Source: Actinoalloteichus hoggarensis (lineage in GTDB: Bacteria > Actinomycetota > Actinomycetes > Mycobacteriales > Pseudonocardiaceae). From it: a stretch of DNA of 64,000 nt. Both the position numbers and the translations under genes were made by a program. Numbering within the stretch: position 1 is the stretch's first letter; each line of letters opens with the position of its first letter. Below are positions 51,111 to 59,786 of the stretch, piece after piece. Location of the stretch: contig NZ_CP022521.1 of the NCBI RefSeq assembly GCF_002234535.1, positions 2,914,001 to 2,978,000 on the forward strand. The letters are read 5' to 3'. The notes under the pieces are model-generated. The model saw only the letters and a program-made list of their open reading frames with translations, was not told the origin of the DNA and made no database searches.

Positions 51111-53375
51111 GTGGACGCGCAACGCACGATGTACGCCCACAGCAGGCCGCTTACGCCTGTCGAACACTGGCACCGCTGCGGCGATCATGCCGAAGGCACT
51201 GCCCGGCTCGCCAGGTCCTTCGCCGAACCGTTGAACGCCGCCGACCTCGGAGAGGTACTCGGTCTCTGCCACGACGCGGGCAAGTGCCTGTACTCGTGGC
51301 AACGTCGACTACTGGTCGTCGGCAGGCAGAACGGGCGACGCGGTCACATCGGCATTCCCCACGCCGATGTGGGGGCGCACCTGCTTCGGCGCGTCGCGGG
51401 ACCGGCCGCCCTCACGGTGTTGGGACACCACAAGGGACTCACCACCGTCGGCGAGTTGGCGGACCTGCCCACCGATCCGGAGTCGGCGGCCCGCTTCGCG
51501 GAGGCGGGCCGGGCCTTCCTGCGGGAGGTCCCGCGCGCCGAGGCCATGCTGACCGGGCCGACGCTCCTGCCCGCAGCCTGGGAGGCCGACCGGTCGGTGT
51601 GCGATATCGGGCTGCGGCTGCTCTACTCCGCTCTCGTCGACGCCGACTACCTCGACACCGGGGCCTTCATGGCGGCCACCGAGGTCCGGCTCGGCGAGCC
51701 GCTTGACCCGGTCTCTCTTCTCGAACGCTTCGACCGGGTCCGCTCCGAGTCGGCATCGCCCGTCTCGGCACTCAACCTGCTGCGCGGCGAGATCCACGAT
51801 CAGGCGGTACAGGCGGCCGTCAGGCCGAGGGGCATCTACCGACTCGCCACCGGAACCGGAACGGGCAAGACGCTCGCCTCCACCGGCTTCGCCCTGCACC
51901 ACGCCCGCGAGCATCGTCTCCGCCGCGTCATCATGGCGGTCCCGTTCATCACCATCACCCGGCAGAACGCCGAGGTGCTCAGGCACCACCTCGGTGCCGA
52001 CACGGTGCTGGAAGACCACTCGGCCGTCGATCTCTCGGAATCCAGGATGAAGCTGGCCGCCGAGAACTGGGACGCGCCCTTCATCGTCACCACCACGGTG
52101 CAACTCTTCCAGTCGCTGTTCTCCCGCCGGCCCGGCCCGATGCGGAAACTTCATCGCATCGCCGGCTCGGTGATCGTCCTCGACGAGGTGCAGGCCCTGC
52201 CCGCCGAGATGCTGGTCCCGATCCTCGACGCGCTACGGGTCCTCGTCGAGCACTTCGGCTGCACGGTGCTGCTCTGCTCCGCCACCCAGCCCACCTTCGA
52301 CAGCCTGCCGGTCTGGGAGAATCTGTGCGTCGAAGGCGAGAAGCGAGGCGTGGAGGACATCGTCACCGTGCCGAAGGAACGCCTCGATCGGGCGCGCAGC
52401 GTGCGTTATCGCTTCTGGACGGACCCGAAGCCGACATGGGACGAGGTCGCGCGTGACGCGGCGACTCGGCGACAGGCTCTGTTGATCGTGAACACGCGCG
52501 ACGATGCCCGTGCCCTCCACGACGCCTGCCTGCGGGCGGCCGAGGGACACCGGGTGCTGCACATATCTCGGAACATGTGCGACCTGCACGTCATGGCGAT
52601 GCTCGATCTCGCCGGGAAGATCCTCGGTGACGACGAGAAGCTGCTCGTGGTGACCACCCAGCTCATCGAGGCAGGCGTCGACGTCGACTTTCCGGCGGTC
52701 TATCGGGCGCGGGCCACCGCGGAGGCCCACCTGCAGAGCGCCGGGCGGTGTGACCGTGAGGGCAGGCGCGGCGACGGGGTCGTGATCATCTTCGACCCGG
52801 TGGGCGGCGGACTGCCGGGCGGCTATTACCGAACGGCAGCCGAGGTGGCGAAGAGCCGCTTCGGGCCGGGTCGTGCGGCACCGGATGACCTCGACGCGGT
52901 GAGGACGTACTTCGAGGACGTCTACGCGAGGCTCGGTCTCAACTCGGACGGGCACCCACGGAACAAGCTGAACTGGCAGGACTGGCACCACATCACCGAG
53001 AATCGCCGACGGGGCAGTTTTCGTGACGTCGCCGACGGGCCGCACCGCTTCCGAATGATCGATAAGGACGGCATGGCGGTCGTGATCAGTGCTTATCGCG
53101 GCGAGGACGGGACGGCGGACTGCTCGGAGCAGCTCGCGGCGCTCCGCGATCCGGCGACCAGGCCGTCACAGCAGCGCGAGGCTCTCCGAACCTTGCAGCC
53201 GTATGTCGTCTCGTTCAACGACCAGACCATGGAGCGGCCGGAGGTGCGGCGCCGTCTCGTCCCGGTCATCGAGGACGTCCTCTACGAATGGACCGGCGGC
53301 TACGACCTCCAGACGGGAGTCGACGTCGCACCGGCTGACTCGCCGGCCGAGGGCCGGGCCGTGGTGCGGACATGA
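51111..53375 (+). CDS. cas3: Cas3 nuclease-helicase
   Basis: Type I effector nuclease-helicase of 754 residues. The HD nuclease part contains GLCHDAGKCLYSWQ, HIGIPHADVGAHLL and VLGHHKGL. The helicase has Walker A LATGTGTGKTLAS, DEVQ box VIVLDEVQALPAE, LLCSATQPTFDS and motifs V/VI VTTQLIEAGVDVDF and LQSAGRCDREGRRG. All catalytic signatures are intact. It is placed last in the operon, after cas7, instead of first as in the usual type I-C order. The gap to cas7 is 29 bases. Adaptation genes are absent. Confidence 0.93.
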   Translation: MDAQRTMYAHSRPLTPVEHWHRCGDHAEGTARLARSFAEPLNAADLGEVLGLCHDAGKCLYSWQRRLLVVGRQNGRRGHIGIPHADVGAHLLRRVAGPAALTVLGHHKGLTTVGELADLPTDPESAARFAEAGRAFLREVPRAEAMLTGPTLLPAAWEADRSVCDIGLRLLYSALVDADYLDTGAFMAATEVRLGEPLDPVSLLERFDRVRSESASPVSALNLLRGEIHDQAVQAAVRPRGIYRLATGTGTGKTLASTGFALHHAREHRLRRVIMAVPFITITRQNAEVLRHHLGADTVLEDHSAVDLSESRMKLAAENWDAPFIVTTTVQLFQSLFSRRPGPMRKLHRIAGSVIVLDEVQALPAEMLVPILDALRVLVEHFGCTVLLCSATQPTFDSLPVWENLCVEGEKRGVEDIVTVPKERLDRARSVRYRFWTDPKPTWDEVARDAATRRQALLIVNTRDDARALHDACLRAAEGHRVLHISRNMCDLHVMAMLDLAGKILGDDEKLLVVTTQLIEAGVDVDFPAVYRARATAEAHLQSAGRCDREGRRGDGVVIIFDPVGGGLPGGYYRTAAEVAKSRFGPGRAAPDDLDAVRTYFEDVYARLGLNSDGHPRNKLNWQDWHHITENRRRGSFRDVADGPHRFRMIDKDGMAVVISAYRGEDGTADCSEQLAALRDPATRPSQQREALRTLQPYVVSFNDQTMERPEVRRRLVPVIEDVLYEWTGGYDLQTGVDVAPADSPAEGRAVVRT

Positions 53376-53574
53376 GGTGCCGACGCGTGCGGCGCTAAGG
53401 TCGGCCGAGTCCGCCGCCGAGTCCGCCGCCGAGTCCCGCCCGTCCGGAGCCGTGAACGGCGGGAACACGCGATATCACGGTCGGATCGCAGAGCCGGCCT
53501 TCGAACGCCCCGCCGCAGCCGATGGATCGACCGCTGCGCGGGCTCCGAGCGCCGGCTGCCGACCCCCGCACGGC

Positions 53575-54402
53575 CTACGCGCCCGCCCCGTCGTCCGAGT
53601 CCGGTTCGGCGTCGTCGGTGTCCGGCTCGGCCTTCGCCGCCCGCCCGGCGACCAGCAGTGTGTTGAGTCGCCGCATGACGTCGATCTGTGCCGAGTTGTA
53701 CAGGTCCGTGATCGCCACGCCGATCGTCTCCGCCGCGGCCCGCGTGCCCAGCCTGGTGTCCTGGGCGGCCTCCAGAAAACGGGGAAAGGCCTTCTCCAGG
53801 TCGCTGACATGCGCGGCCAGCCGCTTGGCGAGCTCGTGTCGGGTCTGTTCGTCGGCGTCGTCGGGCAGGTTCGTGAGCTCGGCCTCGGTGGGGTGTTCCT
53901 GGGAGGTCTTCACCATCTCCGCGTAGACGTCGAGCGACGCGGGGCTGAGCACCCTGGAGAGCACGACGAGGAAGGAACGGTCGGCCGCGCTGAACTTGAC
54001 GTCGTCGGCGGACAGGCCCATCTCGGTCGGCAGGTCGGTCGGGGCTGACTGCTCCAGGGTGACGGCCAGTTCGGTGCGCACCGCCTGGAGACGTTCGATC
54101 GTCCGGGCCAGTTCGGCGTCCAGCGCTCGCAGTTCCTGCTCGGGATGCTCGTCGGCGTCGCCCATGTCGGCGATCTGGGTCAGGGAGAATCCCAGTTCCG
54201 CCAGCCGCTTGATGCGCAGCAGGCGCACGAGATGCGCGACGCCGTAGCGCTTGTAGCCGTTGGAGCTTCGTTCCGGCTCCGTCAACAGGCCGACGGCGTG
54301 ATAGTGCCGCACCGCCCGCAGGCTCGTCCCGGCGAGTTCGGCGAGCTGACGGGTGCTCCACGCCACGACTGTCCATTCTTCGTGCGACTGATCATTCGGC
54401 AC
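53575..54402 (-). CDS. MerR-family transcriptional regulator
   Basis: MerR regulator of 275 residues. The winged helix-turn-helix reads AWSTRQLAELAGTSLRAVRH and ERSSNGYKRYGVAHLVRLLR, and a long helical effector domain follows to about residue 255. The C-terminus is a short acidic tail with DTDD and DSDD. Relatives usually begin at MAWSTRQ, so GTG 54366 is an alternative start to ATG 54402. No metal-binding cysteines are visible, so it may sense an organic ligand. It converges with cas3 and is divergent from the peptidase-like gene. Confidence 0.87.
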   Translation of the reverse strand: MPNDQSHEEWTVVAWSTRQLAELAGTSLRAVRHYHAVGLLTEPERSSNGYKRYGVAHLVRLLRIKRLAELGFSLTQIADMGDADEHPEQELRALDAELARTIERLQAVRTELAVTLEQSAPTDLPTEMGLSADDVKFSAADRSFLVVLSRVLSPASLDVYAEMVKTSQEHPTEAELTNLPDDADEQTRHELAKRLAAHVSDLEKAFPRFLEAAQDTRLGTRAAAETIGVAITDLYNSAQIDVMRRLNTLLVAGRAAKAEPDTDDAEPDSDDGAGA

Positions 54403-54574
54403 GCCTCGCCGAGTGCGGACGATGTGTGGAGACCATACCGTTACGAGACTGTTCGCTCATGCTCGTGCGTCGAGCCGGCCGGGCGGCGGTCCCGCACCGA
54501 CGTACTCGACCGGGCGTCGTGACGCGGATCACTGTCGTCGGCCTTGAGTGTGCCGTAACGGCACGAGTTCTCCT

Positions 54575-54628
54575 CGACGAACGACGAACGACGAACGACG
54601 AACGACGAACGACGAACGACGAACGACG
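54575..54628 (+). repeat. Heptanucleotide tandem repeat (CGACGAA) x 7.7
   Basis: Seven perfect copies plus five bases of CGACGAA, in the divergent spacer between the MerR gene and the peptidase-like gene, about 165 bases before the latter. Seven is not a multiple of three, so the repeat is not coding. Simple repeats of this length are rare in high-GC actinomycete DNA. Confidence 0.95.
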
Positions 54629-54792
54629 TGCGCGTCTCGTCATGTGCGGTCGGCGGACGGAGCTCACCGGCATACGGCGCACCGCCCGGGCGGCGGGCGA
54701 GCGGCGGTCACGGGACCGCCGAACCCCGCGAGGTCGCTTGAACACCAAGACCGCCCGACCACCGAGACCGCCCAGCATGCGAGAGGATCGAC

Positions 54793-56673
54793 ATGGCGTT
54801 GCCGAGGTTCATCCCGGTGGAGGAGTTCTTCACACCACCCGCGGGCGGAGCGTCGATCTCGCCGGACGGTGCCACGATCGCCTTCCTCGCGCCATGGCGG
54901 GACCGGCTGAACCTGTGGGTGCGGCCCGTCGACGTCGTCGATGAGGTCGCCCGCAGGGTTTCCGCGGAGGACGCGCTCGGCGTGCGGGAGTATCACTGGA
55001 GCGACGACTCCCGGTGGCTGCTCTACACCCGAGGAGGTGTCGGGACGGGACACCTGTATCGGGTCGACCTGCTGAACCCGGTGGCCCCGGTCGTGGATCT
55101 CACGCCGTTTCCCGGCACCGTCGTCGCCCAGGTCGACCTGCCCCTCGGTCGACCGGGCAGGGCGCTTCTGACGTTGAGCACGCGGCGGCCCGACCTGCTG
55201 GACCTCCACGAACTCGACATCGCCTCCGGCGACCTCACCCTCGTGGCGCGGAGCCCCGGTGACGTCGGAGGCTGGGTGGGCGGCCGCGACGGCGCGGTGT
55301 TCGCCTGTTCGCTGACCGAGGACGGCGACATCGAACTGTCGCGATGGGACGGCGCCACGAGATCGCTGACGCCCGTCGCGCTGTTCGACGGCGCCGACCA
55401 TCCGACGGCGATCTCTCCCACGCAGCCGACCCCGGACGGCACAGGGCTGTGGATCGGGTCGAACCGGGGGAGCGACCGGACACGGCTGGCTCGGCTCGAC
55501 CTGGCCACCGGTACGGAGACCGAGGTCGACAGCCACCCCGCGTTCGACCTGGACACCCGGTCCGCCGTGGCGTCCTCGGTCCCATCGCCGCTGATTCTCC
55601 GCCGGGGCACGGGGGAGCTGCTCGGAGCCCGATATCTGGGTGAGCGGCAGGTGATCCACGCGCTGGACCCGCACTTCGCGGAGGTACTGGCGAATCTGCA
55701 AGGGCTCTCGGACGGCGACCTGGCCGCGGTGTCCTCCGACGTGGGCGAACGACGGTGGGTGGTGTCCTTCACCCACGACCGTGACCCGGGGGCCACCTTC
55801 CTCTACGACCACGTCACGGGGGAGAGCCGCCTGCTGTCCCGCTCGTATCCGCGGCTGGAGCCCGAGGACCTGGCGCCGATGACGCCGGTGACGATCACCG
55901 CGCGCGACGACGTCGCGCTGCCCTCCTACCTGACGCTGCCCGTCGGCGTGGAGCCGGTGGGGCTGCCCTTGGTCCTGGTGGTGCACGGCGGCCCGTGGCT
56001 CCGCGACGCCTGGGGCTACCACCCGGTCGTCCAGCAGTGGGCCAATCGCGGGTACGCGGTGCTTCAGGTGAACTACCGGGGCTCGACCGGGTACGGCAAG
56101 ACCTTCGTCAAGGCTGCCATCGGCGAGTTCGCGGGCCGGATGCACGACGATCTCATCGACGCCGCGGCCTGGGCGGTGCGCGAGGGTTACGCCGATCCCA
56201 GGCGGATCGGGATCTTCGGCGGCGGCTACGGCGGCTACGCGGCGTTGGTCGGCGCCGCCTTCACCCCGAACTTCTTCGCCGCCGCCGTCGACTACGTCGG
56301 GATCGCCGATCTGACGTCCTTCATGCGGCGGCTGTCCGAGGCCGTGCGGCCCTTCCTGGCCAACAACTGGCACCTGTTCGTGGGCGATCCCGAGGAACCC
56401 GCGCAGGAGGCCGACATGCTGTCCCGCTCGCCGATCAGCAGGCTGGATCAGATCCGCACGCCCCTGTTCCTGGTGCGCACCGCGGGCGGGGCTCGCGCCG
56501 AGTCGGACGACGTCGTCTCGACGCTGCGTGCCCGCGGCGTCGACGTCGAGTACCAGGTCACGGAGTACGTCGAGCGCGTCTCCCCCGACGTGCACGACCT
56601 GATCGACCTGCAACGCGCCGCCGAACGCTTCCTGGCCCGGCACCTGGGCGGCCGGCAGGCCGAGGAGTCCTGA
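54793..56673 (+). CDS. S9-family prolyl-oligopeptidase-like protein, catalytic triad lost
   Basis: Protein of 626 residues with the two-part build of S9C acyl-peptidases: an N-terminal beta-propeller (ASISPDGATIAFLAPWRDRL, WSDDSRWLLYTRGG) and a C-terminal alpha/beta hydrolase. The oxyanion and core segments LVLVVHGGPWLRDAWG and VLQVNYRGSTGYGKTFVKAA are conserved. The nucleophile elbow reads GGGYGGY instead of GGSYGGY, so the serine is a glycine. The usual HGxNDPRVP loop (Asp) is LVRTAGGARAESDD, and the usual DEGHGF (His) is TEYVERVSPDVHD. All three triad residues seem replaced while the frame is intact. It is probably a binding or regulatory pseudo-enzyme. The start follows GAGAGGA. Confidence 0.85.
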   Translation: MALPRFIPVEEFFTPPAGGASISPDGATIAFLAPWRDRLNLWVRPVDVVDEVARRVSAEDALGVREYHWSDDSRWLLYTRGGVGTGHLYRVDLLNPVAPVVDLTPFPGTVVAQVDLPLGRPGRALLTLSTRRPDLLDLHELDIASGDLTLVARSPGDVGGWVGGRDGAVFACSLTEDGDIELSRWDGATRSLTPVALFDGADHPTAISPTQPTPDGTGLWIGSNRGSDRTRLARLDLATGTETEVDSHPAFDLDTRSAVASSVPSPLILRRGTGELLGARYLGERQVIHALDPHFAEVLANLQGLSDGDLAAVSSDVGERRWVVSFTHDRDPGATFLYDHVTGESRLLSRSYPRLEPEDLAPMTPVTITARDDVALPSYLTLPVGVEPVGLPLVLVVHGGPWLRDAWGYHPVVQQWANRGYAVLQVNYRGSTGYGKTFVKAAIGEFAGRMHDDLIDAAAWAVREGYADPRRIGIFGGGYGGYAALVGAAFTPNFFAAAVDYVGIADLTSFMRRLSEAVRPFLANNWHLFVGDPEEPAQEADMLSRSPISRLDQIRTPLFLVRTAGGARAESDDVVSTLRARGVDVEYQVTEYVERVSPDVHDLIDLQRAAERFLARHLGGRQAEES

Positions 56674-56865
56674 CTCGCCGCGGCGGACGCCGTCCCGGCG
56701 TAGGCGCGGCTGCTTCGACGTGCGCGTCGTGGTGCGACCGTCGAGTGCGCCACGCACACCTCGGGCGCGGTCGCGGCGACGCGGCCGAGACCATATCCGA
56801 CAACACGAACCGTGCCTGGACCGTGACTCTGCGCGCTATGCTCGGGGGGTGTGAGGAGGTCGGGC

Positions 56866-57813
56866 ATGGGACGCGGAGCCAGGCGACGCAGGGCGGCCCG
56901 TCGTCGGCGCGAGGCTCCCGCGAAACCCGAGTGGCGTCGATGGTGGACCTGGGCGAGCGTCGCCCTGATCCCGACGGTGCTCACCGTCGGCGGCGTGTGG
57001 CTGGGCGCGACCATCAGCCTGAATCAGGCGGGCGAGCTGGAGGCACGTGCCCAGCAGGGCGCCGAACGGGTCGAGGACGCGAGACTGGCCGCCGAGCCCG
57101 CCGTGACCGCACGGGTGCGTCCTGTCGGCGTCTCCCCGCAGACCTGGGTGTTCCCGGACGTGCTCGATCGCGCGACGCTGGCACGGACCTATGACAGGGT
57201 CCAGGACGATCGCGTGCGCGAGTTCGGCTCATGGGGCGCGGTGCTCAGCGACTCCGAGCTGGTCGCGGTCGGCGACGTCTACAAGACACGGAGCAGTTTC
57301 CACGTCACGCTCGTGGGCAACCGGCGGGAGCCGGTTCGCGTCGTCGCCGCGAGGGCGGTGGTCGTCGAGCGGTCGGCCCCGCTGGACGGGACCGTGCTGC
57401 ATGAGATTCCGCAGGGTGTCGGCGCCGTCGAGGACGTCTTCGTGGACCTGGACGATCCCAGCGGCGCGTTGCGGTACGTCGAAGACGGCAGTGGGGATCA
57501 GGCGCGTCCCTGGCTCGACGTCCGGTCGGTATCCCTGGAGCAGGGCGAGGCGGTCGATCTGGAGGTCTCCACCCTGACCTCGGAGCACCGTTACCTGTGG
57601 CGGCTCGAGCTGACCGTCGACTACGGCTCCACCCGGGGAGAGACGGTCCTCATCGGCGCGGACGGGACCGCCGACGGGAAGCCGATCGAGTCCAATGCCT
57701 GGTCGCCCGGCAAGCCGGGTGTGGACGGGGTGGCGGCCAAGGAGATGTTCCACTATCGGGGCGGCATCCACCACGTCTACGGGGACGAGTGGTCCTTCTC
57801 GGGTCCTGGATGA
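56866..57813 (+). CDS. Membrane-anchored hypothetical protein
   Basis: Protein of 315 residues: an arginine-rich cytoplasmic N-terminus (GRGARRRRAARRRREAPAKP), one membrane segment at about 35-58 (WASVALIPTVLTVGGVWLGA), a short coiled region (ELEARAQQGAERVEDARLAA) and a large exported domain of about 230 residues with beta-rich content. No family recognised. ATG 56866 follows GAGGAGG by six bases. It stands alone, 190 bases after the peptidase-like gene. Confidence 0.8.
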   Translation: MGRGARRRRAARRRREAPAKPEWRRWWTWASVALIPTVLTVGGVWLGATISLNQAGELEARAQQGAERVEDARLAAEPAVTARVRPVGVSPQTWVFPDVLDRATLARTYDRVQDDRVREFGSWGAVLSDSELVAVGDVYKTRSSFHVTLVGNRREPVRVVAARAVVVERSAPLDGTVLHEIPQGVGAVEDVFVDLDDPSGALRYVEDGSGDQARPWLDVRSVSLEQGEAVDLEVSTLTSEHRYLWRLELTVDYGSTRGETVLIGADGTADGKPIESNAWSPGKPGVDGVAAKEMFHYRGGIHHVYGDEWSFSGPG

Positions 57814-58300
57814 GCGGGCCGCCGTACCCGCGCGGGACGGGGCGACGGCGGCGCATCGGCGGCAGCGCATCGACACGGCGGCGCTCGGTGGGCCCGCGGT
57901 GCCGCGCGGGATCGGCTCGCCGGTCGGTGGGCGGCGGGGCGGCGTGATCGCGACCGCTCGGTGTGCGGAGAGACACCGGGCACCGTCCTGCGCCCGGACC
58001 GACCGTTGATCGGATGGTGATCGGTCGGACATCGGACCCGGCCGGGTCGCCCGATCGGTGTCAAACGCGGCGAGTAGATGCGTGCGAAATCATCATCCAT
58101 TCCGGTATTACCGTCCTATTACCACTCGAACGGTGCATGTTCGGGTTCTATTGGTCGATTAGAGTCGGTGGCGCCGAGGCGGGAAGTCGAATCAAGTCGA
58201 CTTCGCAGGCTCTCGCTCGGCGGGCTTCTTCTCGTGACGCTCTGGGGTCGATCGCGAAGCCTGCCGGTCTGTTCGCTCTCATTCGATCAAGGAGATCTCC
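57814..58300. other. Intergenic region upstream of the streptavidin-like gene
   Basis: 487 bases with no gene. A patch at about 58085-58170 is clearly less GC-rich than the rest and is the likeliest place for the promoter of the streptavidin-like gene. No repeat or hairpin seen. Confidence 0.5.
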
Positions 58301-58825
58301 ATGTCTGGAAGAAGGACGCTCGCCGTCGCCTTCGTCGCCATGCTCACCCTGTTCGCGGGCACCGCGGGAGCGGCCGAGGCTCCGGTCGCGGCGGAGTCGC
58401 CGAGCACGGTCGGCATCACCGGCACCTGGTACAACCAGCTCGGCTCCATCATGGTCATCACCGCCGGTACGGACGGGTCGCTCACCGGCACCTACGAGTC
58501 CGCGGTCGGCAACGCGGAGAACACCTACGTCCTGACCGGGCGCTACGACACCGATTCCCCCACCGGACAGGGCATTCCGCTGGGCTGGGTGGTCGCCTAC
58601 GAGAACTCCTTCCGCAACGCGCACTCCGTGGCCACCTGGAGCGGTCAGTACTTCGACGGGACCGAGGAGCGGATCAACACCCAGTGGATTCTGACCTCGT
58701 CGACCACGCCCGCGGACGAGTGGACCTCCGCCCGGCTCGGCCACGACGAGTTCAGCCGAGTCGAGCCGTCGCCCGCGGACATCGAGCGGGCGCGCGAGTC
58801 CGGAGTGACGTCCCCGACGGGCTGA
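58301..58825 (+). CDS. Secreted streptavidin/avidin-family protein
   Basis: Protein of 174 residues with a signal peptide ([20 protein letters not shown], cleavage near AGAAEA) and one avidin domain closely matching streptavidin: [51 protein letters not shown] and LGHDEF. Biotin contacts conserved relative to streptavidin are N23, S27, Y43, S45, N49, S88, W92, W108, W120 and D128 (here N45, S49, Y65, S67, N71, S109, W113, W129, W141 and D149). Two differ: W79 is Tyr100 and T90 is Ala111. It would be exported and bind biotin or an analogue, probably more weakly. AAGGAG precedes the ATG by six bases. Confidence 0.95.
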   Translation: MSGRRTLAVAFVAMLTLFAGTAGAAEAPVAAESPSTVGITGTWYNQLGSIMVITAGTDGSLTGTYESAVGNAENTYVLTGRYDTDSPTGQGIPLGWVVAYENSFRNAHSVATWSGQYFDGTEERINTQWILTSSTTPADEWTSARLGHDEFSRVEPSPADIERARESGVTSPTG

Positions 58826-59308
58826 CGTCTGGCGAATCTCGACTCTCCGATGTCCGTGCCCGTTTCTACGGTGAATTCGTGAAACAATTCCGTAAATGGC
58901 CGACATCGGGTGGGTGGAAAACGGGCGGACGGGTGCCGCCGGGGATTCTTCGATGATTCTGGTGCGCGGCGACGAGTGAACGACGGTCGTCGACGATTCC
59001 CGTCTGCCGTGGTGGTCTCGTATCGCCGCGGGCGGCGCGAGGACCGGGCGGGTCGCCGTAGTCGGCGGCGGCCCGCCCTGGTCCGACGCCGTCGCCGAAG
59101 ATCGCGCTGGTTCGGCCACAGCCGGCTCGACGGGGCGCTACACCGCACGCGGCGCACCGTCAGGCCTGCGACCCGACCGGCTCGGACTCGTGCCCGCCCG
59201 GCGTCATCGGCGAGCGTGCCGGCATCCGGGAGCCCACGCTCGTCCGGAGAGCCCTTGCCGTCGTCGGCCCGCGGGACCGTTCCCGGGTCGCCCGTTCGCC
59301 GTCACGGA
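58826..59308. other. Intergenic region downstream of the streptavidin-like gene
   Basis: 483 bases between two convergent genes. No supported gene. The first 100 bases are relatively AT-rich; the rest is Arg-coding-like GC-rich sequence in all frames. Confidence 0.5.
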
Positions 59309-59713
59309 TCAGCCTACCGGGCCGAGCGTTCCCGGCTCGCACTCTCGACGCCCGTCGGACATCCGCCGCTCGGTGACCTCGATGTGCTTCCGCAGCGCCT
59401 CGCGCGAACGGGCGAGCGTCTCGATCCGCGTGTCCAGACCGTTCAGTCGGGCCCGCAGTATGGCCAGGATCTCCGGACAGGCCTCCAGGTCGGGCGCCGT
59501 GCCCGTCACGCACGGCTGAAGGAAGCCGATCTCCTGCGTCGACAGTCCGGCCGCCAGCAGCTGCCGGATCTGCCGCACGGCCAGGACGGCGTCCTCGGTG
59601 TACTGGCGATAGCCGCCCGCGCCTCGACCGGGACGCAGGAGGCCCTGCGACTCGTAGTACCGCAGTTGATGGGTGTGGACGCCGGTTCGCCTGCTCAGCT
59701 CGCCGATCAGCAC
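59309..59713 (-). CDS. MerR-family regulator of the divergent fusion oxidoreductase
   Basis: Short MerR regulator of 134 residues. The DNA-binding domain reads LIGELSRRTGVHTHQLRYYE and PGRGAGGYRQYTEDAVLAVR, followed by a dimerisation helix (RARLNGLDTRIETLARSREA). Two cysteines (FLQPCVTG and LEACPEI) lie between them and could take part in sensing, but no cluster motif is complete. The start is GTG 59713. It is divergent from the fusion oxidoreductase gene, and its dyad lies inside a promoter with an overlong spacer, the hallmark of MerR activation. Confidence 0.87.
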   Translation of the reverse strand: MLIGELSRRTGVHTHQLRYYESQGLLRPGRGAGGYRQYTEDAVLAVRQIRQLLAAGLSTQEIGFLQPCVTGTAPDLEACPEILAILRARLNGLDTRIETLARSREALRKHIEVTERRMSDGRRECEPGTLGPVG

Positions 59714-59748
59714 GGTGACTCCTTTCGCGTGTCGTACGGGCCGCGTTC

Positions 59749-59780
59749 TTGACCTTCATACCGATGTGAAGGTTCATGAT
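59749..59780 (+). promoter_or_regulatory. MerR-type promoter with dyad in a long spacer
   Basis: -35 TTGACC at 59749-59754 and -10-like CATGAT at 59775-59780 are 20 bases apart, which needs MerR-type untwisting. A perfect seven-base dyad ACCTTCA/TGAAGGT (59752-59758 and 59767-59773) lies in the spacer. Transcription would start at or near 59787, which is the A of the start codon, so the mRNA is probably leaderless. Confidence 0.65.
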
Positions 59781-59786
59781 CGTGCC

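Noticed and set aside
53396-53445. Direct repeat GAGTCCGCCGCC after cas3
   Set aside because: Two to three short copies without spacers; ordinary GC-rich slippage and not an array.
47171-53574. CRISPR array next to the cas genes
   Set aside because: No regularly spaced 28-37 base repeats occur before cas5, after cas3 or inside the operon; only coding tandem repeats were found.
54664-56757. Minus-strand open frame of 697 codons
   Set aside because: Antisense to the peptidase-like gene, His/Gln/Arg-rich and without domains.
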